Source of the DNA: Todiramphus chloris collaris
Lineage: Eukaryota > Chordata > Aves > Coraciiformes > Alcedinidae
Assembly: GCA_025345505.1 (NCBI GenBank)
Contig: JANVCC010000073.1
Location: 4,415,448-4,479,447 of the forward strand
DNA length: 64,000 nt
Reading direction: 5' to 3'
Shown here: positions 50,991 to 62,284 of the stretch, piece by piece
Layout: the number at the start of each line of letters is the position of its first letter
How positions within the stretch are numbered: the first letter of the stretch is position 1
The notes under the pieces: model-generated
The model's database searches: none
Told to the model about the DNA's origin: nothing
The model's input: only the letters and a program-made list of their open reading frames with translations
Position numbers and translations under genes: made by a program

Positions 50991-51699
50991 CTTCCCTACT
51001 TAAACAGTGGTTGTGAGTTAATAGGTGGTGTTTTTTGTTTGTTTGGTTTTTTTTCCCACTGAGATCCTACAGTGTAAATATTAATGAAAGGTTTCTCTGA
51101 ATTGTCCTCTTGGGCTGCTCCGACTGTCATCATTTGAAGACAGTGTTGAAAGATGTCAGTGTAAAGCTGGTTTCCTTATTTTGTATATTAGAAACAACAT
51201 CAAAGAAATCAAAGGCACACCAACGGAAAGCAAACTGAAACTAGTAATGAAAATTTGTGATGGATCACTTGAAAAGGCCAGCGTTATTTTCACCTCCCCA
51301 GCTCGAGGGACAGGATGGTAAGATGCTCAGCAGGTAGAAAACATCCACCGTGGTTTAGTGTGTCAGAAATATTTCTGCTGCCGAAAGTGCCAGCAATCAC
51401 AGAGAAAATCAGCTGGTAATTCAGGACTGGCTGATGTATGAAGAGGAGAGTGGTGCTTTTTGGTTGTGGGGTTGGTTTTTTTTAACTATCTAATTTATTA
51501 ATGGTGAGAGCAGTAAAGGGAGTGAGGCTCAAGTACAGTTAGTGCTCTATCAGTTAAATTAATCTGACAGGCACGGGCCTTGTGGGGTGTCGGAGAACAG
51601 CAATTGCAACACAGAGGAGCAGTAAACACGTTTTGCAGGGTGCCAGGGGCAGCAGGATGACCTAGTCTGGCTGTCTCTCCCTCCTCACCAGCACCAGGG
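50991..51699. other. Non-coding stretch between LTR and CpG island
   Basis: No gene or repeat was recognised beyond the right copy of the five-base target duplication. Short T-runs are present. Base composition rises in G+C toward the island. Confidence 0.6.
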
Positions 51700-52330
51700 C
51701 AGAAGATAAGGCATGAAAGGCGGCCCAGGGCCTGAGGGGCCGCGCTCCGTCCCCCAGGGCTCCCCTCTGGCGCCTCAGCCCCCGCACACCTCCCCTGCTC
51801 CCCGCAGCAGAGCAGCGCCCCGGGTCCCTCCAGGGCCGCGGGGGAGGCTCCGCTCGGGGCCTGGAGCTGCTCTTCCTCCTCCCGCCCGGCCCTGGGGGTC
51901 GGGGCTCTCTGTGCCTCACCCCTGCCCCTCACCCCGTGCTGCCCGGCTCCATTTTGCCCTCTGCCACCCTCGGCAGCCTCGCCGAGGGGCTCAGCCCTGC
52001 CCCGCGCTGGGGCGGCGGGAACCGGGGGAACGGGTGCGGGGCAGCCCCTCGGCTCTGCCCGGAGGGCCCCGCGGCCTCGTCGCCAGCCCCTCGCTGCAGA
52101 GACCCAGCGCGGGCAGGTACCCGCACCCTGCTGCCCTGGGGAGTCCCGTGTGAGGGACCCGGGTGTTCCTCAGAGGCGCTCCGCGGGATTCTCCCTCCTC
52201 AAGCACCGTGCCCTGTGTGCCGGGTTGGGCCGGAGCCTGTAGTTACCTGCGGATGCCGCTTAAAACCTCTCTGCATCTCCGTTTCAGAGAACAGGGGTAA
52301 GCAAATCAGGTCTGCGGTCGCGGTGGGATC
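51700..52330. promoter_or_regulatory. CpG island, candidate promoter
   Basis: About 43 CpG dinucleotides were counted by eye in 51721-52200, against near absence elsewhere in the window. The G+C content is visibly very high. CpG islands of this density usually mark transcription start sites of vertebrate genes. Possible Sp-type GC boxes (for example GGGGCGGCGGG near 52009) are present, with no TATA box recognised. Candidate plus-strand splice signals are CAG/GTAC at 52116/52117 and a pyrimidine-rich acceptor ending at 52287. Several long frames cross the island on both strands (minus 51498-51932, plus 51936-52496, plus 51713-52153), but none has a recognised domain, and long frames are expected in GC-rich DNA. 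Transcription direction is unknown. Confidence 0.8.
52009..52041 (+). other. Putative G-quadruplex in the CpG island
   Basis: Five G-tracts of three to five bases occur in a row, G4-CGGC-G3-AACC-G5-AAC-G3-TGC-G4, on the plus strand. All loops are four bases or less. Such motifs are common in CpG-island promoters. Confidence 0.65.
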
Positions 52331-52484
52331 CATTTTACCCATTTTTTCTCTGTTTGGTGCACAGAGAGCCCCCTCCCCGGTCTCTCTGGGTTCCATCGCG
52401 GGGGACAGGCCCTTCTGGGGTGGGGTTTATCTGATGCTTTATGGTAAAATGAATCCCACCCTCAGTAATTTTAAGTGTTGTGTG

Positions 52485-52593
52485 GTCAGTTTGTAATGAA
52501 CTGGTCAGTTATCTGAAGTGCTGTGGGGTCAGTCCATNNNNNNNNNNTCAGTTATCTGAAGTGCTGTGGGGTCAGTCCATGATGAACTGGTCA
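52485..52593 (+). repeat. 43-bp tandem repeat containing the gap
   Basis: Copy one spans 52485-52527, copy two 52528-52570 and a partial copy three starts at 52571. The shared core is GAACTGGTCAGTTATCTGAA and the unit also contains GTGCTGTGGGGTCAGTCCAT. Copies two and three agree where both are readable. The ten N fall exactly where copies one and three read AATGAACTGG or GATGAACTGG, so the period of 43 is kept across the gap. Confidence 0.85.
52538..52547. other. Assembly gap (10 N)
   Basis: Ten unresolved bases inside the tandem repeat. By comparison with the neighbouring copies the missing text would be close to GATGAACTGG if only one unit is absent. The true number of repeat copies may be larger than shown. 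Confidence 0.98.
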
Positions 52594-53359
52594 GCTGCTT
52601 TTTCATGGAAAGCAGTTTTTTGAAAGCCATGGGTTTTTTTTTTTGACAAAGCAAAATGTGACTACTGATTTTAGTGCTGCTTAGAGGGAAAGAAAGAAGG
52701 GGGAAACCTCACAAGAAGAGGCTAATTTTAAATACTTTGAAAAGTCACTTTATACGTAACTTAAATTTTAGCAGCACAGGTTATGGTGTCAGCACCAGTC
52801 TGGCGCCCGTCGCAGTGCCCTTTTGGAGGGAATCTCACGTTGAGAGGATGGTTAGATGTGTAAGGTGGGTCATAGCAGAAAGCTACTGGAGGCTTTTGTT
52901 AAAACCCTTTCCAGGCGGGTCCCTTGACCACAGCTTTCCTCTTTGCTCACCCTGTTCTTTGTATTGGCTTAAGAAGACAGATCTTACACCACTGGTTTGT
53001 TCCATCTGAACTGGTGAGTTGGTAGAAGCACAGAGGAGCCTCACTGGGTGTGTTGTGTTTATGGTCTTCAAAGTGGTGCTTGATTGCGATAGAATCAGAA
53101 CACAGGCAGGCAAGGTAGGAATTTAAAGCAGAGAAAGAACTTGCTTTGATTATCTGTAAATGAGGAAAGGCTTAGACCATCAAGAGTATGTTTTAGAGGA
53201 GCTGCTGGGTGATGGAGCCTGATGGCTCATTGCTTGAGTCAGGCAGCTGAAGCCCGAGGGAAGCCCCTTGTAACACTTAACACAGGAATACATACGTGGA
53301 GCATACCTACAGGTTTGTCATCCTCTAGATCTCCTCACTGTGTTGCGTGAGCCAGATGA

Positions 53360-53372
53360 TTTTTTTTTTTTT
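53360..53372. repeat. Poly-T tract (T13)
   Basis: Thirteen consecutive T residues, homopolymer only. Confidence 0.9.
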
Positions 53373-53854
53373 CCAGAGATGTTTGTTGTTTAGAGATGTT
53401 GAATTTGTTCATGCTGATTTCATGACAGCAGGTACATGCTGCACGTTGCCTGGACTTGCAGTGGGAGCCCAAGTGTTTGCACAAGTGTAGCTCCAAAGGG
53501 TGAGTGCACCTCTGCTCATGCCCAGCTCTCAATATTAAAGCATGCCCGTTGCTTTCAGTGCAAACAGAATAATTATTTTTACTATTTGAGAGTGGGGTGG
53601 TAATTTTTTTTTTATTCCTTGAGTTTAAATTGCTTCTGTTTGAAAGATACCAGTGCTGTTCTGCTGGCACGGGCAGCGGGGCAGTGGAAGATAGCCTGTC
53701 GTGGCATTTCTAGTTCTTGGATGTCACAAGCTTTTGGCGTATTTATGTGTGGTGTTCTGATCCCCCGGGGAAGCATTCAGATTTACAGTTTGAAACCACT
53801 GCTCATCCAAATTTTGGCATTCAGTCAAACAGAAATTTGTCATAGTTTATAATG

Positions 53855-53945
53855 CTTGTTAATGAGGAACATCAAAAATTAATGCTCATTAGTCTGCTCA
53901 TTAATATGCATGGTAGGTGCAGTTTTGACTTAATTAAGTGAAGCA
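53855..53945. promoter_or_regulatory. Dense homeodomain-site cluster, candidate enhancer core
   Basis: In about 90 bases there are GTTAATGAG, AATTAATGC, CTCATTAGT, CTCATTAATATGC and CTTAATTAAG. That gives at least five TAAT/ATTA cores in similar CTCATTA-type contexts, plus a TTAATTAA palindrome. This is the densest such cluster noticed in the window. It is not a simple repeat and no frame explains it. Enhancer function is inferred from motif density. Confidence 0.33.
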
Positions 53946-56900
53946 CCACTTCATAGTGGTACCGTGTCACTGCAGTAAGGAGAAGTTCAAAAGCGAGCTG
54001 TAGTAAAAAGGATGGAGCAGGGCTCCCTTTGGACAACGGTGCCCTGGATTGTGTGGCGGGGCATTGCTCACCCGCCCCTCTAGCTTCCTGACAGCAAACA
54101 AGAGCAGCTGCTGCAGAGCTGCCGTTGGTATTTGTGATTCAGTGTTGTTGCTACTTGTGTTCCTCAGAGTGTTCTGAACACAATGCACGATGCAGAAGTA
54201 GTTACTAGATAGATTTGTTGGTGTATGTGCCTGCCCTTACACAGCTTTGATAAAGATTATTTCTGGGGAAGCCGTAGCAGTTTCTCTTCTCTACAAAGGT
54301 CTTATGGGTCCCTGAAATGCATAACACAGGTTTAAATCAGCATTGTCAAAAGTACAGTTGTGAATATTGATCTGACTGGCACACGTAAGGAAATGTGCAC
54401 TGAGCAGCTGCTGGGAGTCCTACCTGACTCAACTTTCCTGAGCTCAGCTGGGTGTTTCAGTCTGGAACAGCCTGTGTGGAGTCTGCTGGGCCCCGGCTCA
54501 GTTCTGCCTCCTGACCAAAGTGAGGTCAACACATCTAAATGCAGTTCAGACCATGGCAGGACTTCTGCTTCCTTGGAGTATTAATTAATTAAACAACCTC
54601 CATTACTGCCTTGCCACTCAAGCCGTGGGAAATTCAAGAGTAATTCAAAAGAAAAGAAAATAAGAAAATGTCCATTTAGAGATGTGACCTTGTCAAGAAG
54701 GTTTAGCACTTGCTCGGCACACCAGCTGAGAGTTTCCTGGCTCCGTGTCCCCTTCCCTGTCTGCTCACCCATGCTGTGGCCTGTCTCCTGCCATGGAAGC
54801 ACCTGGCCGGGGAATGCCCTTCGCTCTTGCCACCTCTCCTGGGACAGGCATTGATGCCCAGAGCAAGGTACCCTGGTACAGCAGGAGAGTCAGGTGTGAG
54901 CTGGCAAGATGTGAGGGACAGATAGAGTTGGTACCGAGGCAGAACTGAGAGTGCCACTTGTGCGTAAAGAACCAGTTTGGATGAAAAGTCCAGAGTTATT
55001 GGGCAAGGGCAAGGCAGAGCTCTGGAGTGGCAGAGGGCACCCCATCAGACCAAGGTCCAGAACAGGTTCCCCATTCCTCTAAGAAACACCTGGTCTGGTG
55101 ACAGCTGCTGGGTAGAAAACAGGCTCTGATTTTTCTTCTCCCCCTATTCAGCCTTGTTGTCTCCTAGTCCTTAACGTGAATTTAATAAAAATGCAGTACA
55201 ACCTGGGAAATGTAAATAACAAAGGTCATTTTATCCTCTACTCCGTCTGCTGTAGCCTCGATCTCTACTTTCCATGGGCTTTAGAACTGAGACTGTTGGT
55301 GAGGCAGAGCTGGAATGTCTGTGTGAACAGGGCACCAGTTCGTGCAGGATGCTGTGGGCATTCTCTGTTGATAGAGTTCTGACTGGTTTCAGTGGGACTC
55401 AGAAAAGGTACGTATCCAAATCAAACCTCACGGGTCTTCTTGAGAACGGTGCAGTGGCATCAATTGTTGCTGCAGCATTTAATTGCAAGACTCTCTTGGT
55501 TTGTTTTTTTTTTTAAGCTGCTAGGTGCCAAAAGTTGAATGCAAAATGAACAACTGGATGTGGTCCTCTTCTTGGTTTTGCACCTCAGGGGACTGACTCT
55601 TTACAGCCTGAGGCACCAGGCAGTTCTGAGTGAGTGTGAAATGCCATCTTGTTCCAACAGAGAGAATCTTTCCTGGCAGTGTTTCATACTTGTTTTGACC
55701 ATAGGATGTTTATTATATAACAGACAAGACTACAAGGAATTACTGCTGACATGCAAGGAACTTTTTCTAAGTTATGCTTTGTACTGAATCAGGTCAAGAA
55801 GAGGAGGGCTTTCCAAACCCCGGGGAGTCCCAGGGCCACACTGCTGGGGAAAGACTAAGATGCGATGATGGGTATTTAGCTGGGCTGCATTCGAGCTGCA
55901 GCTTCCCTTTGGGGACTTCTCAAGTTCTTGAGTGTGTCTGGTGGCTGAAGGGCCACACAGACAGAGACAGGTCACCTACTTGAGCATCAGAGCATAACAG
56001 AAACACACAGTTGTGGTCTGCCAAATAGAGGGAAAAACACCAAGCAAACAAGGTGTGCTTCAGGCCTGAATGCCAGTGAGTGTGGGTGACCGCAGACCTA
56101 ATTGCTTTCCCCTGACGCCCTGGCTTTTTCTTGGACATTGCTTCATTGTCTTTGTAATTTGCTTCAAAGGCAAAAGGTATTTTTCATACCAACCCACTTT
56201 AGGTGATAAACAGGCTGGGCGAGGAGCAGAGGCTGTCCCTGCGTTTTCAGAGAACATCAACACAAAGTTATTTAGCACTGGGGGTTGCGCGATTGTGATT
56301 CACTGAGAGAGCTCATGAGGTTCTCAAGCTCTGATTCTACCAGTGCAGTTCACTGGCCCATTTTTAATAGTCAGGACTATAATAAAACAACATGCATGCA
56401 GACACGCTAATTAATTCAGGCTTTGACACTGGGATATTCTCCTTTTTCATTCATCCAGGTACTTTCACTTGCTTCTGAATTCGCTTTCATTGCATTTCAG
56501 AAAGGGATTAAACAACACTGGCATTAAGGTGCTGGTGGAAATTACATGCTTCTGCAGAAGCTATGGAAAGGCTGGCTAGAAAATACAGCTTAAAATGGCC
56601 TTGCAATCCCAGGGGAACAAAAGGTAGAATTCGATCTTTCAAGCAGAGGTGATCAAATACCCCCTACTACCTGGCCAACTGCAAAGCCAACAAACCTCAT
56701 GGCTCAGGTGAAAATAGAGGACAGATTGCAATTACCACACAGAGTGCACACATCCTGTGAAGTTCTGGAATACATGTGATCTGTAGAATTCGGTGCTTTT
56801 CATTTTTACTGTCTGTCCTTTAAACTGAAATCAGTTGATTTCAAAGGAGGAGCATGGCAGGGTATGTGTGTAGGTGTCAAGTGGCTTGAATGCTTCCATA

Positions 56901-58104
56901 GCCGGAATAGTGTTCTTGCAGAAAGAACAAGTAGATAGGAGGTGTCTTTTGCATGAGTTGACCTTGATGAGCATGATCTTCCTCCACCAGGACCCTTCCA
57001 GTGTGACACAGCTCACCTTCTGTTTGTTAGCAAGTGGTAACGTGCGAGTCCACCTGGAAAATGCTGCAATTCTGCTCTGTGAAAACGTGGTCACTTTATT
57101 AGAACAAACACAGAACAAGACATTCTCTAGGCAACTTTTTTTGGTTTTCCCTCTGTTTTTTCCATCTCAAAGTGACTAATGAGGAAAGAGGGATGCAAAG
57201 AACTCCGTGTAGGACTGTAGACCAAATCTTGCCCGTGTCTTGCTGCACCAGCCTGTGAAGTGTGTGGCCGTTCTCCTCTTTCCTAGTTCAGCAGGTTTGT
57301 GCCCCACTGACCAGCTCTCTGATGGTGGACCCCAAAGGAGAAGAGTGGCCATGGAGCTCTAGCAGCTAATCACCAGGATGCTTCTTAGTGTTTTTAGCAG
57401 GATGGGATTGAGTCCTTTGCAGGGGGTGTGGTGTGTACCCGTAACCCCTCAGGTGTGCCACAGGGCTCAGTGTGTGGAGACTCATGTTAACAGGAAAACA
57501 CTGAGACATCTAAGAAGCAAGAACTGGAAACTTAGATGTTTTTGCACTTTCCTGAAAAGACTCCTGTCCTCAAACCAGTATGGCCTTAGTGGTATAGGCT
57601 TGAGTAAATAACTCAATTTCCTGACCAGTTTCTCCACATTGATGCAGTCTGGGTGGGTCAGAAAAGCAGTAATATTTTCACCTCTTTGTTTCAATGGGAT
57701 TCGTTTTTGTCAGAAGAGCTTGCCATCAAGTGGGTATTTGTGATGATTTCCATTCTGACCTCTAGTTGTGACACCTCAGCGTCCCCTGTAAGGGAACAGG
57801 GCATCCCCTCAGGAACTGCATTTATTGGGCACAGGAAGGAGGAGTTGCATGGCCATGGGTTGACACAATTTATGCAGGCAGCTGAGATCTAGAGATTTGC
57901 AGCCTATTGAAGAGACTGGAATTGCTGCTTTGCATGATTTTCACGGCTCTTCAGGTTCAGAGGGAAGATATGTGGCCATTACCACCTCCTCTCAATCCAC
58001 CCCTGCACTAAAGTGCTAAGAGCAGACATCTGAGTTCTTTGTTTTTCTGCCAATATAAGGAAACTCTTATTAGTTTTTCTCCCAGTGAAGGCATATGCAG
58101 CAGC

Positions 58105-58116
58105 TTTGCATGCAAA
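58105..58116. promoter_or_regulatory. Palindromic POU-type site
   Basis: TTTGCATGCAAA is a perfect 12-base palindrome made of two overlapping ATGCAAA half-octamers, the sequence bound by POU proteins. It lies in AT-rich, repeat-free DNA that resembles conserved non-coding sequence. Confidence 0.25.
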
Positions 58117-60879
58117 CAGCAATTACTGGCAGGATAAAGGACTTTAGTATTGATTTTAAGTCAGGGAATTTTCTCTGGCTGAGTACTTGTAGGATTTTCT
58201 GAATACAATAATATATAAGGAATGACATCAGCTCCTGACATCTGATGCTGTCAATTCCATTTCAGCCCCTTTTCATTAAATGTGATCCCTCTAACAGGGT
58301 TTTTCTTCAACTAAGAAAGCAAAGGTGTAGTGGTAAAGAGTATGGAGGTGGCAAAAGAAGGCAGATTTGTGTTTTCTTGAAACCGTATCACCTGCATGCA
58401 GTATCAGGTTGAAGAAGTCTGGCTTTTTAAAGCCCTGGACCTTGAAAATAATTCTCAAAATACTCCTGAGTGCTGGTCTGTAAATGTTTATATCTGTGTG
58501 TTACCTTGTTTGGTTTTAGGTCCTTTTAAAATACTGGTTTATGTTAGTCCTTTGCCTGCCTCCAGAGATCTTTACTCAGCTGAGCTTGTCAGAATGTCTC
58601 CTATAGGTTTTCCAATTTCTGTCTCCATTTCCATTAGCACTTTTGGATGAGAGTCCCCTGGACTTGGTGCCTTGTCAATTGGAAGAATCTCTGACCTTTT
58701 AATAACCACTTTGAACTGTTGGCTGCACTGGTGATATGCTGAACAGGGGAGTCGGTTGATACTCACTTTACATCCGCCTGCCACTTTTATTTAGGGAAGC
58801 AGGTATTGATACAGCCCCTGGGAAATTCGGGGAAAGGAAATACTTCTGATGAAGTTAACAGACAATTTGATGTCAGTGCTGATGTATACAGATGTAGCTG
58901 AAAGAGGAGAGGTGTGGATTAATTAATTAGAAAATGGTTGCTACTTGCGACTACCCAAGGGTATCCCTATGTGCTCAGCATATAGAAGTAGCAATTCAGA
59001 GGAGCCGTGCTTCCTTATTAGTAAACCAGCACTTTTGGCACTAAAATTCTGTCATTGGAGAAACCTGTCTAAAGAGATCAGCAAGTTGACTGACACGCTA
59101 CGGCATCTCTCCTGAGAGTGAACAGCAGGGACAGATAAGCAATTTATTCTCCGCTCAGCACCTGCAGGCTGATGGGTTGCTGCCCAATTTCTAAAGCCAT
59201 TGCTGTTAAAAAGCCAACACTTGCCAACAATTATTATATAATGCCCTCTAAGCTACTTCACATCTTTCTCCTTCCACGTGTCTGCCTACATTAGCACATG
59301 GATGCGTTTCTTTCCTACTGATCTGCTGCCTAAATGTAGAGTGCAGCCTCATTTTGTCGGCTTCCTAAGTGTTGGGGGAGTAGGCCAGGTGGTGATTACC
59401 ATTTTTAAGATACAGCCTCCAGAACAGGGACTATGGGTTTGAAATACTTAGCAGAAGCCCACTTGAAAAACTCTTTGTCGGCAGAAAGCATTACAGTTCT
59501 TGAACTGCCTCACCTCTGACATTCCACAGCAGTTGCCAAGTGAGGAGGGCAGGGTAATTTCTAAAAATGCCAAATGTAGATAAAGGCCACAGAGCTTCAC
59601 TGTTGACCTATTAGCGTGTTTATTATTTTTTTTCAAAAAGGAGAAAAATAAAAGGGATTTTGTACAAATTCCCCTTCACTAGTGTTCTACCTTGAGATAA
59701 TTTGCTGAAGTTGGCTAACCTGTGTTACCGCACTTGTCTAGCACAGATGCATCAAAGAAAGCTAAAAAGCTGTCAGGTGGCATCTGATGGTTTAAAATGG
59801 TAAATTACCCATTGGCTTGGAGTGCTTCAGCTGTATTCCCTGCACGGAGCATCAGGTGGAGGTCCTCAGTTAAATGCCATCCTAACTTCAGGCAGCTCCT
59901 TTACACTCCAACAGCCCTTTCTCCTGTGGAGCTTTGGTGAAGCTAATGAATGACACAAAGGGGCTGGGCTGATGCTCGTATTTGTTTCAGTAGAAGTGTT
60001 TTTGTGTGTCTGTGTGTGTGAGCTTTGTGATAAAATGAAATATGGAAAATTGTTAGAGTCTGTTACTTTGCAGGGAAGCTCTTCCTGTGTCTTTTCCTTT
60101 CTCTCCCCTTTCCCATGGGAGTATTAAGCTTTGTGTTTTAGCCTTACACAGAGCTGCTGCCCTCTGTGGTTTCCTTGGTCTCTTCTGCCTCCTTTGTTTA
60201 GAGATGTGCCACAACACGGGATTGTTGGGAGCCATTATCACTTGTCATAGCTTGAGATGCACTAAAAGGTTTAGGAAAACATAGATTTCTCGGGGCTGTG
60301 GGTGTCCCCAGGCAGTCACCCAGGAGAGGGGCTTGTTTATCTGCATAACACATCGTGTTAAAAGGTGTTTTGGGCTTTGGTACTTAGGAGTAGCCCTTGT
60401 GTGGATTTCTAGGATTTCTTAGTTGAAAAAGAGTTGGAGAAAGCACACAAGAGCAGAAGACTTCAGCAATACGCTTCTTTTTCATTAGAAGCTGCTTTAA
60501 AAAAATATTTTGAAGCATCTTTCTAATAATTCCTATCTGATGTCAACATGGCTTCCAATTTATGCAGAAGGTGCGTCTGTAATCCCCAGCAAAGGGCGAT
60601 GGCTCTCCAGGTACCGAGTACCTGGTGCAGTGTGGCTCTGCCTTTCATTTCAGCGACCTCGTTGATACCTGCAGGAATTGTGAGGGCATGGGAGAGGGAT
60701 GCAGGTTATTTCTGTGCTCCTTTCCAGTGGGCTGGCAGCCTTGCTATTGCAGATTACATTTCTAGAGAGGCTCTTTTAACCTTGCTGATGAGAGAATAGA
60801 TATTAAGGCAGATTTTTGCCTTTGGGGGAGCAGTAGGTTCAGTGAGAAATCACAGATCAGACGTTCCTTTCCTTGGTTT

Positions 60880-60965
60880 TGTTGTTGTTTTCTCCCTCTC
60901 TTTTTTTTTTTTTTTTGGTGTTTCTTGGTTTTTTTTTTTTGTTTGTTTCTTTGGTTTCTCTTTGC
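60880..60965. repeat. T-rich low-complexity tract (T16, T12)
   Basis: The plus strand contains T16 (60901-60916) and T12 (60929-60940) inside a T- and G-rich stretch of about 85 bases. It encodes the phenylalanine run of a fortuitous 126-codon frame. No transposon was recognised beside it. Confidence 0.88.
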
Positions 60966-62170
60966 ACTTGAACTGGGTTTATTCCATGTGGTTCCTTTCA
61001 GTTCAGAAAGGTTATTCCTGGCTGATGAAGTACTCAAGCACAGAGCCTGATTCACATTACATACGTGGGGCAGGAGTGGTGGATGGTCAGTGGCAGTATG
61101 CAGTTGTTTGTAGTTGGAATTTGACCTTTGGCTCGGGTTGTTTTACAAAGCTAATAGATGTAGCCAAAGAACACACTATCCTATGGCAGCTCTGCATTAA
61201 GGAAGAGGTAAAATGTTACTGAGCAGCAGAAAAAAGGGAGCTTTTATCTCTGAATTAAGTTCAGAAGAGTAATTGAGATTTTCAGGCACACAGGAGGTTT
61301 ACCTTTCATTCATTTTGATGGAACATATGTATCTAAATCCCTTTGAGTAGCTCAGCCTCATTTCTGCAACCCATGTACTCCCACAGCTCCCACTGACTTG
61401 AAAGCAAGATCATCAGTGCAAGAAGATGGGGTTGGCTCTGGGTTAGGCTCAAAGAAACTGGGGAACTACACTGTACAGCACAGAAAATAAATTATAGTAA
61501 ATAATAGATGATTGTTATGATGGATGGCTATCTAGGCATAGACAAAAGAAGGCTTAGTGTATTTTATTTTATATATTTTTTTAACAAAATGAAACTGTGT
61601 TCTGCTTCTTTCTTCCCCTGCCTCCCACCACTCCAATTTATGGTGCTCAGAGTTTAAAGAAGAGAAGAAATACTTTTAAAGCAACACTGCTATTGTCCTA
61701 GATTGGCCGTTTGCTCTGGGTCTTCTACAGGATTCAGTATTGCTTGTGTATTTTATCAAGTTTTTAACATACAGGTAATAAATATATATTATTTATTGTT
61801 TCTGGGAGTGTGTTTTGGTTTGTAAAGTCTATTGATTATTTGTGTAGGCAAAAACCATCTGGGAAGGATTTGACACTATTCGACCTAGGCAACCTCTGGT
61901 TTTAGAGAACGAGTCATAATATTCAGAACTGAAAGCAAACATCAACCCCTGGCTGAAGCACACGTGTCTAATTAAACAGCGTAGTGAGCTTTGGCATGTG
62001 TCTGCAACTGAAGCTGTTTCTTAGAGAGACTTATACCCTGAATTTATCTTTATTAAGGCCTTGTCCAAATGATAAATATATGCTGCCTGCTTGGTATCTG
62101 CCACTTGGAAATAAATCACTTTAGGATTGATTTGCTAACGGCTTTCTTCACTCTGTGTCCTGCCGCCCAG

Positions 62171-62284
62171 GAGGACATGTTGGAGTTCTTCACAGAAGCA
62201 CACAAATATGTGGGACTGCTGAGAGAAGAAAGCTACCAACAGTGTGGCAGCACCGTGCAGTCACAGGCAGAGATGTCACCATGA
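62171..62284 (+). other. Possible terminal exon with short open frame
   Basis: A pyrimidine-rich stretch ending in CCGCCCAG at 62170 is a good 3' splice site. It is followed by an open frame starting EDMLEFFTEAHKYVGLLREE and ending at a TGA at 62282-62284. An AATAAA lies downstream at 63057-63062. The residues look protein-like but match no family recognised here. Without a partner exon this is a weak call. It could be a chance frame behind a chance acceptor. Confidence 0.15.

Noticed and set aside
51498-52496. Three long frames in the CpG island (144, 146 and 186 codons)
   Set aside because: GC-rich DNA has few stop codons. The frames lie on both strands and none shows a domain.
60842-61222. 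126-codon plus-strand frame
   Set aside because: The N-terminal half is phenylalanine encoded by T16 and T12 runs; the remainder has no recognised domain.
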